64,000 bases of DNA from Symbiodinium natans (GCA_905221605.1 CAJNDS010001469.1:1-64000); one strand, 5' to 3'. Numbered from the stretch's first letter, positions 41,412-51,871 are shown. Numbers and translations: made by a program. The notes: generated by a model from the sequence alone, not told the origin.

Positions 41412-42491
41412 AGCTTTGTCCTGGACCTACCGGAGTTCGGACAGCCTGCCTGCAAGATGATGTCCTTAAACCGACAGTTCTGGGTTTTTGTCGACCCGAG
41501 ATCTAAACAAAGCTGTGAAGCACTCAACTTTCCTGCGAAGGGCTGGTCCATGTCGTTGTTCTGCAGAGGTATATAGCACGCTTGTGGTTTGCGCTGATTG
41601 GTTGGTTGAATATGAGGTATGAGGGGCTCCCCCAAACCTGGCTTCTAATTGCGCGCCTCAGGTCCCGGAGTCAAAAACATTGCCCCCCCCCCCCCCCTGG
41701 GAACCCCATTGAGTATGGGGATTGGTTGGGTATATTTGCAGCAGTACGGGCTCGGGTTGGGTACCTTTATAAGGGAATCTCAGAATCCCACAAAGCGGAG
41801 TGCCACTCTGGAATCCTGCAGGTTCATGTTTCGGCAGATCCGTCCAAGTTGTGTCGTGTTCTCCGAATTTCAGACCGACAGTCCTTGCCCTTACGACCTT
41901 CAGAACATCTCAAGTGTCACAGCCCGAAGCCCACATGTAGGTGGAATGCAAGTTCCACTCCTGAGTATCGCAAGTGCTGTTATAAGGGCTTGTAAGCAGA
42001 CAGGCATGTGTTCGTGCGACCAACCCTTCCTGGAGCCATGCAGAAGTGGTATACTGGGTTTTGGAGTACTATACTTTAATACTTTTTTATGGTTCTGGGT
42101 TCCTATTATAGTTACTCATACCTAAATAGTATATACTTTTTTCCAGGGTCTACTCCAAAGGTGGGTATATGACCCAAAGGAACCCTAAACCCGAAACAAA
42201 GACCCAGGCAGACCTCCTAAACCATCGGAAGCCTCGATGTGCCATGTCCCACACGACGTTTCGACCGGGTTGAAGAGTCCGTAACATCTTCTTGGACGTT
42301 TAGGGTTTAGGGTTTAGGGTTTAGGGTTTAGGGTTTAGGGTTTAGGGTTTGCTTGCGTGCCGGCGATGTCCATGTGTAAAGCCGAGCACTTGCAGCTTCC
42401 TAGGACATCCGGGAGTTCTTTCAGAAGAACGCCATCAAAGGACGATCCAACGTGGAGGTCTCTCAGGGGTCCTTTGGCAAAGCTGCTGTGA
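41412..42491 (+). CDS. 3' part of an unknown gene, several exons
   Basis: Exon 41412-41568 follows TGACAG, reads SFVLDLPEFGQPACKMMSLN and RQFWVFVDPRSKQSCEALNF, donor GTATAT. Exon 41742-42048 follows TTTGCAG and is open for 102 codons (LGTFIRESQNPTKRSATLES to FLEPCRSG), donor GTATAC. Exon 42208-42280 follows ACCCAG in matching phase (RPPKPSEASMCHVPHDVSTG), donor GTAACA. Exon 42404-42491 follows CCTAG in matching phase (TSGSSFRRTPSKDDPTWRSL) to TGA. The link from the first to the second exon may need a small exon or the C-run at 41683-41698. The 42049-42207 intron contains a family E element. Phase agreement over three junctions makes this the best-supported model inside the repeat domain. Family unknown. 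Confidence 0.5.
42054..42166 (+). repeat. hairpin element family E at the start of an intron
   Basis: Starts CTGGGTTTTGGAGTA five bases after the GT donor of the preceding candidate exon and ends TACTCCAAAGG. Confidence 0.85.
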
Positions 42492-42712
42492 AGGGGAGCC
42501 AGTGTGGTAGTGTGCGATACCCTAAACCCTGAACCCAAAACCCTAAATATTGGCTGCAAGGGCCGATCTTGTACACGTCCAGAACAAAGCTTGATATTGT
42601 GTTCTGATTCCGGGATGGGTTATTAGGCCCTGTGATCCCCATACTCAACCCCATGAAGGGCTATTAAGGGGGGGGGGGGGTTAGAGGGTGTAATAGCCCG
42701 TCCTTGTTTGCT

Positions 42713-42918
42713 CAGATGATGGCCATCGATGACATGGCGACCCTGACCCTAAACCCTAATTAAACCCTAAACCCACAACCCATTGTATCTTCGAGCCGAC
42801 TCCTGGCCGAAGTTGACAGCCCAAATCGCAGGTCGTGAAGGTGGTGATTGGCTGGAACCTCACGCAGTTTGAGAAAACGCCACCTGCCCAGCAGCTTTTC
42901 TACAGATGTCTATGCCGG
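42713..42918 (+). CDS. candidate exons
   Basis: Stretch 42713-42747 follows GCTCAG (MMAIDDMATLT). Stretch 42842-42918 follows ATCGCAG and reads VVKVVIGWNLTQFEKTPPAQ then QLFYRCLCR before GTGCGTAAG. The second is strongly protein-like. Confidence 0.4.
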
Positions 42919-43168
42919 GTGCGTAAGTAGGCTTATTTTAGGCCTTCAATTCCCCTTAGAGTGTATATGGTTGTTGGCTTCGGCCTTTTTTTGATGCCCT
43001 CGCGCAGCAGCATGCTTCTAGCATCATTCGGGCATGCCCGAAACCCTAGACCCGAAAACCCTAAACCCTAAACCCAGAAACAAAAAAAAACCACCACCCC
43101 CCCCCCAAAAAAAAAAAAAAACCTAATTTAATTCTCCGGCCAACCCTAAACCCTAAACCGAAGCCCAG

Positions 43169-43256
43169 GCCCCAAGAGTTCATCGATAAGGCCCCTGGAT
43201 CCCTGACCCCCAAGACGTCCCAAAAAGCCAAAAACCCTAAGAGCTCACGAAATTAA
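43169..43256 (+). CDS. candidate last exon
   Basis: Follows GCCCAG and reads PQEFIDKAPGSLTPKTSQKA then KNPKSSRN to TAA. Lys/Ser/Pro-rich tail. Confidence 0.4.
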
Positions 43257-43787
43257 GGGTAGTGAAAGGGTTCAGGGTTTAGGGTTTAGGGTTAGGGTTT
43301 AGGGTTTAGGGGTTAGGGTTTAGGGTTTAGGGTTTAGGTTTTAGGGTTTAGGGTTTAGGTTTTAGGGTTTAGGTTTTAGGGTTTAGGGTTTAGGGTTTAG
43401 GGTTTAGGGGCCCTGGGTTGGGTTTTATAGGGTATATACGGGGTATTTAAGGTTTTGTTTTTGTTTTTCTTCTGAGGTCGCCTTTTCAGGGCTCATGCTA
43501 CAGGCATCATGTAGCTACCCTAAGAAATTAAGGATATGTCAGATATGTGCCTTTGATCATATCAAGGATTCTTTATGTAGATTTAGGCAAACTCCTTAAA
43601 TTGAGGGGTATAGGGGTGGTTTACAGCCTCTTCCCGAAATGCTCCCAATAATGTACCCCTACTATCGTAAACGGCCATAAGCCCGAAACCCTAAACCCTA
43701 AACCCTACACCCTAACCCTAAACCCTAAACCCTAAACCCTATAAACCCTGAAACCCCATAAAAGGGCTCTTTGGGTCAAGCCCTTAG

Positions 43788-44037
43788 CACCCGAAGCCAC
43801 ACCTACGGTGAGGGCCAGCGAGCTGAAGGGCCTTCGAGAGGAGAGACGCAAGTTGAGGCCGGTTAGTAGGGTTCAGGGTTTAGGGTCTAGGGTTTAGGGT
43901 TTAGGGGTTAGGGTTAGGGGATGTTCAGCACTTCGGGAGCTGATCGCTTAGGGGCAGTCTTGGGCGCGCCCGTGCTCGCAAAGGCATCGATGGAACTCAC
44001 GCCATGTTGTCTACCCTGCGCGGTCGTGGAACACTAG
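43788..44037 (+). CDS. candidate exons around a T tract
   Basis: Exon 43788-43861 reads TPTVRASELKGLREERRKLR before GTTAGT. A T tract (43867-43920) follows. Exon 43929-44037 follows TGTTCAG, reads TSGADRLGAVLGAPVLAKAS and MELTPCCLPCAVVEH, and stops at TAG. The short T-tract intron between them would be almost entirely telomeric. Confidence 0.4.
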
Positions 44038-44434
44038 CTTTTTTCGGTGGTCATGCACATGCTTAGGGCTCAGCGCTGAATTAGGGCTTAGGGCTTAAGG
44101 CTTAGAGCTTAGCGCTTAGCGCTTAGGGCTTAGGTCTTAGGGCTTAGGGTTTAGGGCTTAGGGTTTAGTCAGGATGTCCTGGTGCACTCAGGGGTCTTTG
44201 GGAGGTCTGAGGCTTGGGCTTTTTGCTGCTTAGAGCTTTCAGTGCTGTCTGTCTCAAGAAGTACTTGGGGGTTCATGGTACATATTCACCAAGCATAAAA
44301 CTGTACTTATCCCAAACCCCAACCCCCAAACCCCAAACCCCAACCCCCAAACCCTAAACCCAATACCCTAAACCCTAAACAAGCCCTGAATCCTAAAGGG
44401 CTTTCAGGTGAGCCCTGAACCCCTCAGCCCCCAG

Positions 44435-44490
44435 TTCCAGCAAGCACGGAGCCCCAGCCGACCAGGGCGAACGGGGAGCCCTGTGACCAG
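44435..44490 (+). CDS. candidate exon between inverted telomeric tracts
   Basis: Follows CCCCCAG and reads FQQARSPSRPGRTGSPVT before GTCCCG. Confidence 0.3.
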
Positions 44491-44512
44491 GTCCCGGAGG
44501 GAGGGGGGTTTA

Positions 44513-44660
44513 GACCCTAGGGTTTGGGGTTTGGGGTTTAGGGTTTAGGGTTTAGGGTTTGGGGTTTAGGGTTTGGGGTTTGGGGTTTGGGGTTTAGGGT
44601 TTGGGGTTTGGGGTTTGGGTTTGGGGTTTGGGGTTTGGGGTTTAGCGTTTGGGGTTTGGG
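44513..44660 (+). repeat. T tract rich in GGGGTTT units
   Basis: About 20 units, mostly the GGGGTTT variant. Confidence 0.9.
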
Positions 44661-44688
44661 GGAGAGGGGGTTGCGCTTCAACAAGCAG

Positions 44689-44811
44689 AGATGCTTTGGG
44701 GGAATTGGAGTTGATGGCGCCGGTTGCACTTGGGCTGCCGTCTGTGGCCTTTCACTTGGCCTCAGCCTGGGGTGGAAAGGGACAACAAGCAGTTCCGAAG
44801 TGGAGTTTTAC
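44689..44811 (+). CDS. candidate exon, 41 codons, consensus donor
   Basis: Follows AAGCAG and reads RCFGGIGVDGAGCTWAAVCG then LSLGLSLGWKGTTSSSEVEF before GTAGGT. Gly/Cys-rich. Confidence 0.4.
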
Positions 44812-45274
44812 GTAGGTAATCCCAACTATAGAGGGTCTTTTTTACACATAACTCTGTACGTCCCTCGATCCAGGGTACAGGGTGGCGTTTTAGGGTTTAG
44901 GGTTTACTGCTGGACGGTCTGTGGTCAACTGTGGGTTGACGATGGTGAAGCATTGTAGGGTCACGGGCTGTAGTCATGTGGTTCCTACTACCCTCCTCTA
45001 TACTACCCCCGCCCCCCCCTAGGTTCCCCCCCTTAAATATCCTCATTTAGGCTTAGTTATCCCAAAATAGCATTCATCGTGGGGGGAACCTACGGGGGGC
45101 AGTAGGGAGGGGGGTAGTGGGGGAACCCAATGCTGGGTTCTTGGCCGTTCTTTGGCTTCTTCGTGGCTGTATTTCTTGCCAGACCAGAAAGGGAATAAAC
45201 CCTAGACCCTAAACCCTAAAGACGTATTCTTGCCTGCATCTTAGATCAACGCACATCTTTTCCTTGGGTGCCAG

Positions 45275-45304
45275 GTCACGATGCGCATCGAGGCGGAGCC
45301 GTAG
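45275..45304 (+). CDS. candidate tiny last exon
   Basis: Follows GGTGCCAG and reads VTMRIEAEP to TAG. Confidence 0.3.
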   Translation, partial: VTMRIEAEP

Positions 45305-45407
45305 CAGGGAGAGTGCTGCACCTTTTGCGGAAGAAGTTTTTTAGTCGCGCAAAGAGTCTGGGTTCAAACAGGGTTTAGGGTGAAGGGTATAGGGTTCCCG
45401 AAGGATC

Positions 45408-45506
45408 CATGGACCTATATAGTATATACTTGGGCCTTAAAGGGATTCCTATATAGTAGCTTTAGGGCCCAAGTATATACTATACAGGTACATGGATCCT
45501 TTGGGG
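45408..45506 (+). repeat. hairpin element family I
   Basis: Arms AAGGATCCATGGACCTATAT and the complement ending GGATCCTTTGG. Nearly perfect, so recent. Confidence 0.9.
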
Positions 45507-45559
45507 TTTAGGGAGCACCAGGAGATGCAGAAAACTCAGAGGCCCCTAACTGCCATGGG

Positions 45560-46270
45560 ATGCTGATCCCTCCCGGGCCTCAGATGATGTCTGTATATGA
45601 ACTCTGAACGAGGTAGGCACTTGGGATATTTGACATGCACAAAGAGCCAAATACCCCCCCTAAACAAGACCGAATATCCCTAAATGATATAGGAAGGTCC
45701 TTGAGAAACGTTAAGGTGTTTTCTTTGATTGAGGGGCTTATGAAGGGCTCCTTGTGTTTCCCTTCGTGGCTTTAAGAGGAGCATAGGGTGTCAACCTTTA
45801 ACCTGTTTGCTTGTATGGTGAGTTCTCAAGATGATTGTTGAGTACTGTACCCTAAACCAGAGGGGCCGCCTTATAACAAGGACCCTGAAAGGGACCCTAG
45901 TATAGATAAATCGCCCCTATGACACAAAAAGGTTAACCTTTTGTGGGCTAGGGTATTCAGCCCCGGAGTAACTAGCACTGCTTTCATTAGTTTTTCCAAC
46001 GCCCTGGAAAAACACATCTGGGTCACAAATGTTGCTTTATGTGGGCCCTAAAGTTTTTGTCAAGGGAACAGTAGGTTCTGGAGGTGTCCAAAGAGCCCAA
46101 ATGTACCTCGAAGCGTATGAAGGGTGCCCATATCATCTAAGGTATAATCCCCAACTAACGGGCATTGAGCTCATTGGGTTCTATATACCCTTTTTGCATA
46201 ATATGTCTCTCTCTATATATATATATATTCTATACATAATATATCTATATATATATATATTATGATTATG

Positions 46271-46303
<33 letters not shown>

Positions 46304-46330
46304 GATATCCTGAGAGCGACAGGCCTTGAG
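45560..46330 (+). other. repeat-rich stretch without a clear gene
   Basis: Contains a family D-like element, a family L element (45852-45930), small palindromes (ACAAAAAGGTTAACCTTTTGT near 45930; GTTTTTCC/GGAAAAAC near 45992), and TA and ATT microsatellites (46208-46305). Confidence 0.55.
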
Positions 46331-46339
46331 CCGCAAGTC

Positions 46340-46450
46340 TCTCCACCCTGGCGGCTCAAGACCAAGACAAGACAGCTGTGGTCCCAGAGGGACGGCACAG
46401 ACTGGAAGATTCATTCGCCATCGACCTACGCACTGCACCTGGGCACCACA
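46340..46450 (+). CDS. candidate exon
   Basis: Two open frames; one reads RLKTKTRQLWSQRDGTDWKI then HSPSTYALHLGTTE. It follows the microsatellite and precedes a T-run. Confidence 0.3.
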
Positions 46451-46790
46451 GAACTTTTTTTTATATATTTTGTTCTTTGTTTTTTGCTGGGGCTGGGGGG
46501 GAGGTTAAGGCTTGGGTGGTTTTGGGTTTCAGGTTTCTGGGATTTTCTGAGAACCGTGGGGCGGCTTTGGGGGTGTGAGGTGCGAGGTTAACGTTTGGGG
46601 CGCATTGCTAAGCTGCCTGTGTGGGGTTTCCGGGATTAACATGACGTTGAGGGTCCCAAACGTCCTTGCGGCCAGAGTCTCTGTGAGAAGAGGGTTTAGG
46701 GGGTTTAGGGTTTAGGGTTTAGGGTTTAGGGTTTAGGGCTAGTTCTTACCGCGAGCTCAGAAGCTTGTCTTGGCTTCATGTTTCGCAGAT

Positions 46791-46959
46791 GTGCTCCTGC
46801 ACGCCGTATCCCCCACCCCACTCAAATGCAGCAACTCCTCGTCCAAATCTCCGCAAATTCTCCTAAACCCTAAACTCTAAACCCTAAACCCTAGCTTGTG
46901 AGATGCCTTATACCTGGCGTCATCTGCCGCGCCCGCATCTGTTATCTCCCGTCCAACCC
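46791..46959 (+). CDS. candidate exons
   Basis: First block follows TTTCGCAG (CSCTPYPPPHSNAATPRPNL, stop TAA near 46865; another frame also open). Second block (46896-46959) reads VRCLIPGVICRARICYLPSN. Confidence 0.3.
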
Positions 46960-47283
46960 TTGATCCTATAGATACCCAAAGGCTCCTATGTAGTACCTTT
47001 TTGGGGGCGGTATACTAGAATCCCCCATAACTAACCCAAAAAGGAACTACATTGTAGCCTTTGGGTATACTCAACAGCCCAGTGGGGTCCCCTCCTGCCC
47101 GGTTTTTGTTCTGGGTTCCCTTACGAAGTAACCAACCCCAAGACGGGTACCCTTATTCCAATATGGTGCTGGGCTGCCAAGTCCAAACTTCCCAGCGTGC
47201 GTTGAGACGTCGGGCTCGATACAGGGATACCTAGAAATTCCGGGGGATGTTATGTGGCACCGAGTTAACAGTTCCCTGCTCAG

Positions 47284-47373
47284 AAAAGGTACGAAAGATG
47301 GCCGGGTACGCGTTGTAAAGGATTTAGCTGTGCCTGTTTGAGGCCAAATCTCTCTTGGGATCTGACCAGAGAA
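47284..47373 (+). CDS. candidate exon abutting a family B hairpin
   Basis: Follows CTGCTCAG and reads KRYERWPGTRCKGFSCACLR then PNLSWDLTRE. It ends exactly where family B (47374-47481) begins. Confidence 0.4.
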
Positions 47374-47491
47374 TTGGGATGTTCCTATACCAACAGTCCT
47401 TTATAGGGATTGTAGTAGGGGGGAGGGGGGGGGGCACTATAATCCCGTTTAAAGATCGTTAGTATAAGGGGAACATCCCAAAATTTACCTA

Positions 47492-47600
47492 GATTTGCTA
47501 AAGCCCGTCGAAGGACAGCCATCATCCGAACCCCTTCCCGTCACCTCAGTTTGGGGCGGGACGCGGAGGCCCAGCCAATATTCGGGCGCCCAGATCCACC
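47492..47600 (+). CDS. candidate exon after a family B hairpin
   Basis: Reads LLKPVEGQPSSEPLPVTSVW then GGTRRPSQYSGAQIHPK before a C tract. Confidence 0.35.
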
Positions 47601-47802
47601 CTAAACCCGAAACCCAAAACCCTAAAAAGGAACCCAAAACCCTAAACCCTAAACCCATGGAGGCCGGGATAGGTGTTCCTAGCTATTTTGGGGCCACCCT
47701 TGGGTCTCCCTAGGACAGGCCCCGTGTAATTAGGTTTCGGATGCGTTCAGTCCCCTTCGCAAAACCCTAAGCCTACTAAGCCTTCTGATTGCTTACGTGG
47801 AC

Positions 47803-47946
47803 CTGGGAGAGTCAGAGGGCGGAACCCGAGGCGAAGCAACCATGGCGTGGGGAAATCGCATCATACCTCGCGAGCTCACTATGCGGGACGTAATCACATG
47901 GTCCGCCACCATCGAGAAGGAGCCCCGATTGAAAGTGAAGGATTGA
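47803..47946 (+). CDS. candidate last exon
   Basis: Reads ESEGGTRGEATMAWGNRIIP, RELTMRDVITWSATIEKEPR and LKVKD to TGA. C tract upstream, T tract (47965-48020) downstream. Protein-like composition; ATG at 47854 could also be a start. Confidence 0.45.
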   Translation: MGESEGGTRGEATMAWGNRIIPRELTMRDVITWSATIEKEPRLKVKD

Positions 47947-48080
47947 CATGTTTTTGGTTTTGTGGGTTTAGGGTTTAGGGGTTCAGGGTTTGGGGGTTCA
48001 GGGTTTAGGGTTTAGGGTGTTTTTCTTCAACAGTGAGTCTGGTCTCTAGCTGTCGCAGCTTCATTCTGCAAGCTTGCCAG

Positions 48081-48160
48081 CTGCAAGGAGGAGTGAGGCC
48101 GACAGGGGCCCCCGAAAGAAAGGGAAGGCAAGCTTTGAAGAAAATCACCCAACACTAGCA
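48081..48160 (+). CDS. candidate exon, basic
   Basis: Follows TTGCCAG and reads LQGGVRPTGAPERKGRQALK then KITQH to TAG. Confidence 0.3.
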
Positions 48161-48326
48161 CTCTCGTGACGCGTGGGCTTGAGAGGTCGCTTTCGGATGC
48201 CCAGTGGTACCCCTTTTTTGGTTCAAGGTTCCCCCCATAAAGTAGTCAACCCCCAGAAGGGTACCCTTACTAGAATGTGGTTGCTGGTCTGCCTACAAGC
48301 GGAATGAAGTGTCCGTCCATTCCCAG

Positions 48327-48395
48327 GAGGAGCGCGTGATGGTCAAAGCCTATGAGCAGGAGTTTGGGATGCGAAAAGATTGGTATGACAGCTGA
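48327..48395 (+). CDS. candidate last exon
   Basis: Follows TTCCCAG and reads EERVMVKAYEQEFGMRKDWY then DS to TGA. A family F element (about 48198-48300) lies just upstream in the putative intron. Confidence 0.45.
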   Translation, partial: EERVMVKAYEQEFGMRKDWYDS

Positions 48396-48543
48396 TCGCC
48401 CTTCTTCTCAACCCTAAACCCTAAACCCGAAACCCTAAACCCTAAACCCTAACGCCTTTTTGGGCGTAGGCGGCTCGCAGTCTGTTGCTTGGCTCCGAGG
48501 GATTACGGCAGCTGCATGATTGACTGGCACCAACGGAGCTCTT

Positions 48544-48740
48544 GATACCCCTTCAGTGAGGAATATACCTTAATCATCTGGTCACTTCACAAAATGTTGG
48601 TCCCTTCTGGGGTTACTAATGTGATGCGGCCCCCTAATACCTAGGGTGTATTAGGGTAGCCAAAAAGGGACCATATGGGGATCCTTAATATGATCTAAGG
48701 TATATATTCCTTAAGGATAGGGGTACAAAGGGCTCGCTGG
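48544..48740 (+). repeat. family D hairpin with a nested element
   Basis: Family D arms (GATACCCCTTCAGTGAGG and the complement ending GGGTACAAAGGGCTC) enclose a second palindrome (TTGGTCCCTT and AAAAAGGGACC). Confidence 0.7.
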
Positions 48741-48770
48741 GGAGCCTACAAGCTTACTAGCACTGAGCAG

Positions 48771-48850
48771 GCGCAAAGTCCGAGACGGGATGAGACACGC
48801 AGCGAGGAAGTGTTCCTTCGAGGCTCTACTTCAATACCTTTACACACCAT
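48771..48850 (+). CDS. candidate exon
   Basis: Follows TGAGCAG and reads AQSPRRDETRSEEVFLRGST. An imperfect 25-bp duplication (CCCTAAGTCCGAAGGAGTCA, at about 48859 and 48896) follows. Confidence 0.35.
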
Positions 48851-49096
48851 AAACAATATACCCTAAGTCCGAAGGAGTCAGCCTTTTAACAATAAAAACC
48901 CTAAGTCCGAAGGAGTCAGCCCTGACCCCCCCTTGAAAAGTTAAAGCCCTTTAGTTCCTCTAAACTGGGTTTTGGAGTACTATACTTTAATACTTTTTAT
49001 GGTTCTGGGTTCCTAGTATAGTTACTTATACCTAAAAAGTGTATACTTTTTTTCCAGGGTCTACTCCAAAGGTGGGTAAAGAACTGCTAAAGCCAG

Positions 49097-49215
49097 GAGC
49101 GCGAGGCTCATCGCCAGGCAAAGAGGCGGCAGCAGAAGAAGCTGCTTCGGGAAGAGGCCTTTGTAGTTCTCAGGTCGACAGCGGTGCTTCAGGTGCTGGA
49201 CGTTGCGTTTGGCTC
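49097..49215 (+). CDS. candidate exon right after a family E element
   Basis: Follows AGCCAG and reads EREAHRQAKRRQQKKLLREE then AFVVLRSTAVLQVL. Family E (48965-49077) ends 20 bp upstream. Highly basic, helical. Confidence 0.45.
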
Positions 49216-49420
49216 TGTGTTTTTTTTGTGTTCTTGTTTTGGAAGGAGGGGGGGGGGGGGGGGGAGGTTGAGGTCAAGGGTCTGGGAATCAGCGCTCCCT
49301 CTTCGAGGACCTGAAGGTCTAAAAGGACAGCTCTGCAACAGAGGCCCAGCAGAAAGGCCATGCTCTGTAGGTCTTTAGGGCCTTAGGATTTAGGTTCAGG
49401 GTCTCGGGTTTGGCTTACAG

Positions 49421-49502
49421 TATTGTGGAGACGAAGCCTCCACCCCCTGACCATGCGCTGTCAGCGGGCAAGCCGCGCCAGTCCCCGAAGAAGCTTATAT
49501 GA
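49421..49502 (+). CDS. candidate last exon
   Basis: Follows GGCTTACAG and reads IVETKPPPPDHALSAGKPRQ then SPKKLI to TGA. Lys/Pro-rich tail. Confidence 0.4.
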
Positions 49503-49695
49503 TAGAAGAAGGGAGTCCTAGAAGCGACCCTCAATCTTATTCCCCCCTATACCCCCCTAAAGATACCTGACATATATATATACATGTATATAAATATGTA
49601 TGTAGTCTCTACATACCCCTAAAGAGCCCCTCAAGAGCCCTTTAAAGAACCCCCTAAGGTCCCTTGTAAGGGCCCCTCCTTTAGTCCCTTGATTC

Positions 49696-49808
49696 GGCCG
49701 GCCTCGGATGGACATGCCGGGACCCCTGTACCCATGTAGAGGACCAGCGAAGACGTCGCCACCGTGGTGCCGCACTGCTAGACGAGGCAAGGCTGTGGGC
49801 AGCCACCT
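49696..49808 (+). CDS. candidate exon
   Basis: GC-rich block reading GRPRMDMPGPLYPCRGPAKT then SPPWCRTARRGKAVGSH. Confidence 0.3.
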
Positions 49809-49978
49809 CTTTTTTTCTATAACCCCCTTTAGTAAATATTTTTAAATGTGTATTTGTACAAAACCCAAGGGAATCTTAGCAGGAGGTTTTCGTTAAGGTT
49901 CTAAGCAACATGTATAGTTCTTTCCGTCATGGGAAGCCCTTGAGCTGATGGTTCGAACCCCTCTTCGAAACTCTGCAG

Positions 49979-50024
49979 ATCCAGATGCCCCTAGACCATC
50001 CTAAGCCGCTTTGCTACGAAAAGG
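49979..50024 (+). CDS. candidate exon with telomeric GT donor
   Basis: Follows CTCTGCAG and reads IQMPLDHPKPLCYEK, ending G before GTTTAGGG. Confidence 0.45.
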
Positions 50025-50073
50025 GTTTAGGGCTGAGGGTTCAGGGTTCAGGGTTCACGGGTGAGGGTTCAGG

Positions 50074-50121
<48 letters not shown>

Positions 50122-50132
50122 GGTTAGGGTCT
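50022..50132 (+). repeat. T tract passing into a GGGTTGA array
   Basis: Canonical start, then about seven identical GGGTTGA units. Confidence 0.9.
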
Positions 50133-50287
50133 CAGAGCAAGTGAGCAAGTCCTAAACATGACATGCTTTCCATAAGCCCAGGTTTTGGAGTACCATACTT
50201 TAATACTTTTGTCTTTTACTTGTCCCTTAAAGGAGCCGTTGTGAAATGAAGGGCTATACTTTTTGCTCTCTGGTTACTTCAAAGTCC

Positions 50288-50470
50288 AGAAACCCTAAAC
50301 CCTCTGACCCACGAGGCTGAACCCCTAACCCCAAACTCTAAACCCTAAACCCCGAACCCTAAATCCGAAACCCTCTGACCCACAAGGCTGAACCCCTAAC
50401 CCTCCCTTTAAACCCTCAACCCCAGACCCTAAACCCTAAACCCCAAACCCTAAACCCTAAACCCTCTGAC
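50288..50470 (-). repeat. C tract with threefold higher-order repeat
   Basis: Three copies of CCCTCTGACCC(A/T)C(G/A)AGGC separate the telomeric units (about 50298, 50371, 50462). Confidence 0.9.
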
Positions 50471-50478
50471 CCTCAAGG

Positions 50479-50561
50479 CAAGCTCTGCGGGTTCCCGGCT
50501 GTCGATGTCAGCCTCAAGCCCGGCCCTCTCGAGACTCTCGGGGCCCGCCCCTGCCAGATTT
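50479..50561 (+). CDS. candidate exon between inverted telomeric tracts
   Basis: Reads SSAGSRLSMSASSPALSRLS then GPAPARF before GTTTTAGGG. Ser/Ala-rich. Confidence 0.4.
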
Positions 50562-50951
50562 GTTTTAGGGTTTAGGGTTTGGGGTTTAGGGTTTTGGGTT
50601 TAGGGTTTAGGGTTTAGGGTTCAGGGTTCAGGGTTTAGGGTTTAGGGTTTTAGGTCCTTTTTAAAAAATGATGATGGCCAGTCCATAAGGGTGGCATCCC
50701 AACACTAGACAAGACCAGGGTGATGAAAAGGGCCGGGCTTGTGGACAAAGGCCTGCTCTGAAGCCTCAAACTCTCCGAATCCTAAACCCTAAACCGTTAC
50801 CTAAAGGCTGGTATGTAGTACCTTTTGAGGTAGTATACTAGAATCCCCTAGAAGTAACCCAGAAAGGAACTACATTGGAGCCTTTTGTGTAAACCTTACA
50901 CCCCAATGCCCTAAACCCTAAACCTAAACCCTAAACCCCCCCAAAACCCTT

Positions 50952-51030
50952 AACCACGCCAGTTGAAGATGCCAGGACCAGCACCCAGAGCCAAGATCCG
51001 CACGCCGCAGTTCCCGACGATCTGACGCCT
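50952..51030 (+). CDS. candidate last exon
   Basis: Reads TPVEDARTSTQSQDPHAAVP then DDLTP to TGA, just after a C tract. Confidence 0.35.
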
Positions 51031-51195
51031 TGACCTCCACTAGAGTAGCCATAAACCCTAAACCCTAAACCCTAAGCCAATGGAGGAAGCTAGGAAAATG
51101 ACCGATGATAACGTCAGCTATGCCATTTTAGAGTTTTTTTTCTTCTTTCTGGACTGGTCAGGTGCTTGTGGGGTGGCGCTCTCCCGCTCACTTAC

Positions 51196-51207
51196 TCCGT
51201 CTCTCTC

Positions 51208-51240
<33 letters not shown>

Positions 51241-51270
51241 TTCCCGCTCTCTCTCTCTCTCTCTCTCTTT
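51196..51270 (+). repeat. CT microsatellite
   Basis: Impure (CT)n of about 70 bp ending TTTTCCAG, which could act as a strong polypyrimidine tract and acceptor for the following stretch. Confidence 0.9.
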
Positions 51271-51275
51271 TCCAG

Positions 51276-51411
51276 ATACCATCATAGATCTAACGATCGT
51301 GATAGCGCCTAAATGCCATCACAGGCAGATGTGTCACTCTTGAAGCTCCCAGGTCTGCTCGACTCGCATTCCACAGTCAAGTCGACCTTCCCCCGGAACA
51401 GCCGTTACTAG
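51276..51411 (+). CDS. candidate exon(s) with a stop at 51411
   Basis: Frame after TTTCCAG reads TIIDLTIVIAPKCHHRQMCH. A second, after CATCACAG (51325), reads ADVSLLKLPGLLDSHSTVKS then TFPRNSRY to TAG at 51409-51411. Family F starts at 51411. Confidence 0.4.
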
Positions 51412-51521
51412 GATGCCCAGTAGTGCCCGTATTCCCTTTTTGGGGGGCTTAGGTTCCCTTATAAACCCCCTTTAAGCAAAAAAGGGTACCCTCTTTAAGC
51501 CTGGGTTACTGGGCAGCCTAG
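51411..51521 (+). repeat. hairpin element family F
   Basis: GGATGCCCAGTAG ... TTACTGGGCAGCC with GGGTACCC inside. Related copies at 38525, 47070, 48198, 53035 and 54053. Confidence 0.75.
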
Positions 51522-51557
51522 GCTTAGGAATATACATGAACTGATATAAGCGAGCAG

Positions 51558-51602
51558 CCGCGCGTCACTGGGGAGATGTGACTTCACACGCGAAGATGTG
51601 AG
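51558..51602 (+). CDS. candidate short exon
   Basis: Follows GCGAGCAG and reads RASLGRCDFTREDV before GTAACC. Confidence 0.35.
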
Positions 51603-51811
51603 GTAACCTACCCGCGTGTAAGGAAACCTATATATGAGTTAAGTATAGTCTTCAGTTAAGGGATGTAGAGGGCGCGGTTTGTGGTCGCGGTTGAACGTTC
51701 TAGACAGAAGTGTGGCCAAGTCCTGCAGATGCCCGGGAATGCGGCTAGGGCTTCGGGCTGAGGGTTTTTATAGGGTTTAGGAAAGCAAGCACACAACCCC
51801 TCCATGGGCAG

Positions 51812-51871
51812 GGCGCAAGCCTGGTACTCATCATGCGCACTGCTGCACAAGTCGAGCTTAACGTTCACTCG
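51812..51871 (+). CDS. candidate exon with consensus donor
   Basis: Follows TGGGCAG and reads GASLVLIMRTAAQVELNVHS before GTAGGC. A family N element (51872-51945) forms the start of the putative intron. Confidence 0.45.

Noticed and set aside
45408-45506. Bacterial-type terminator or microRNA precursor
   Set aside because: The hairpin has a near-identical architecture to other dispersed elements and a decayed relative at 23962, so it is a repeat family.
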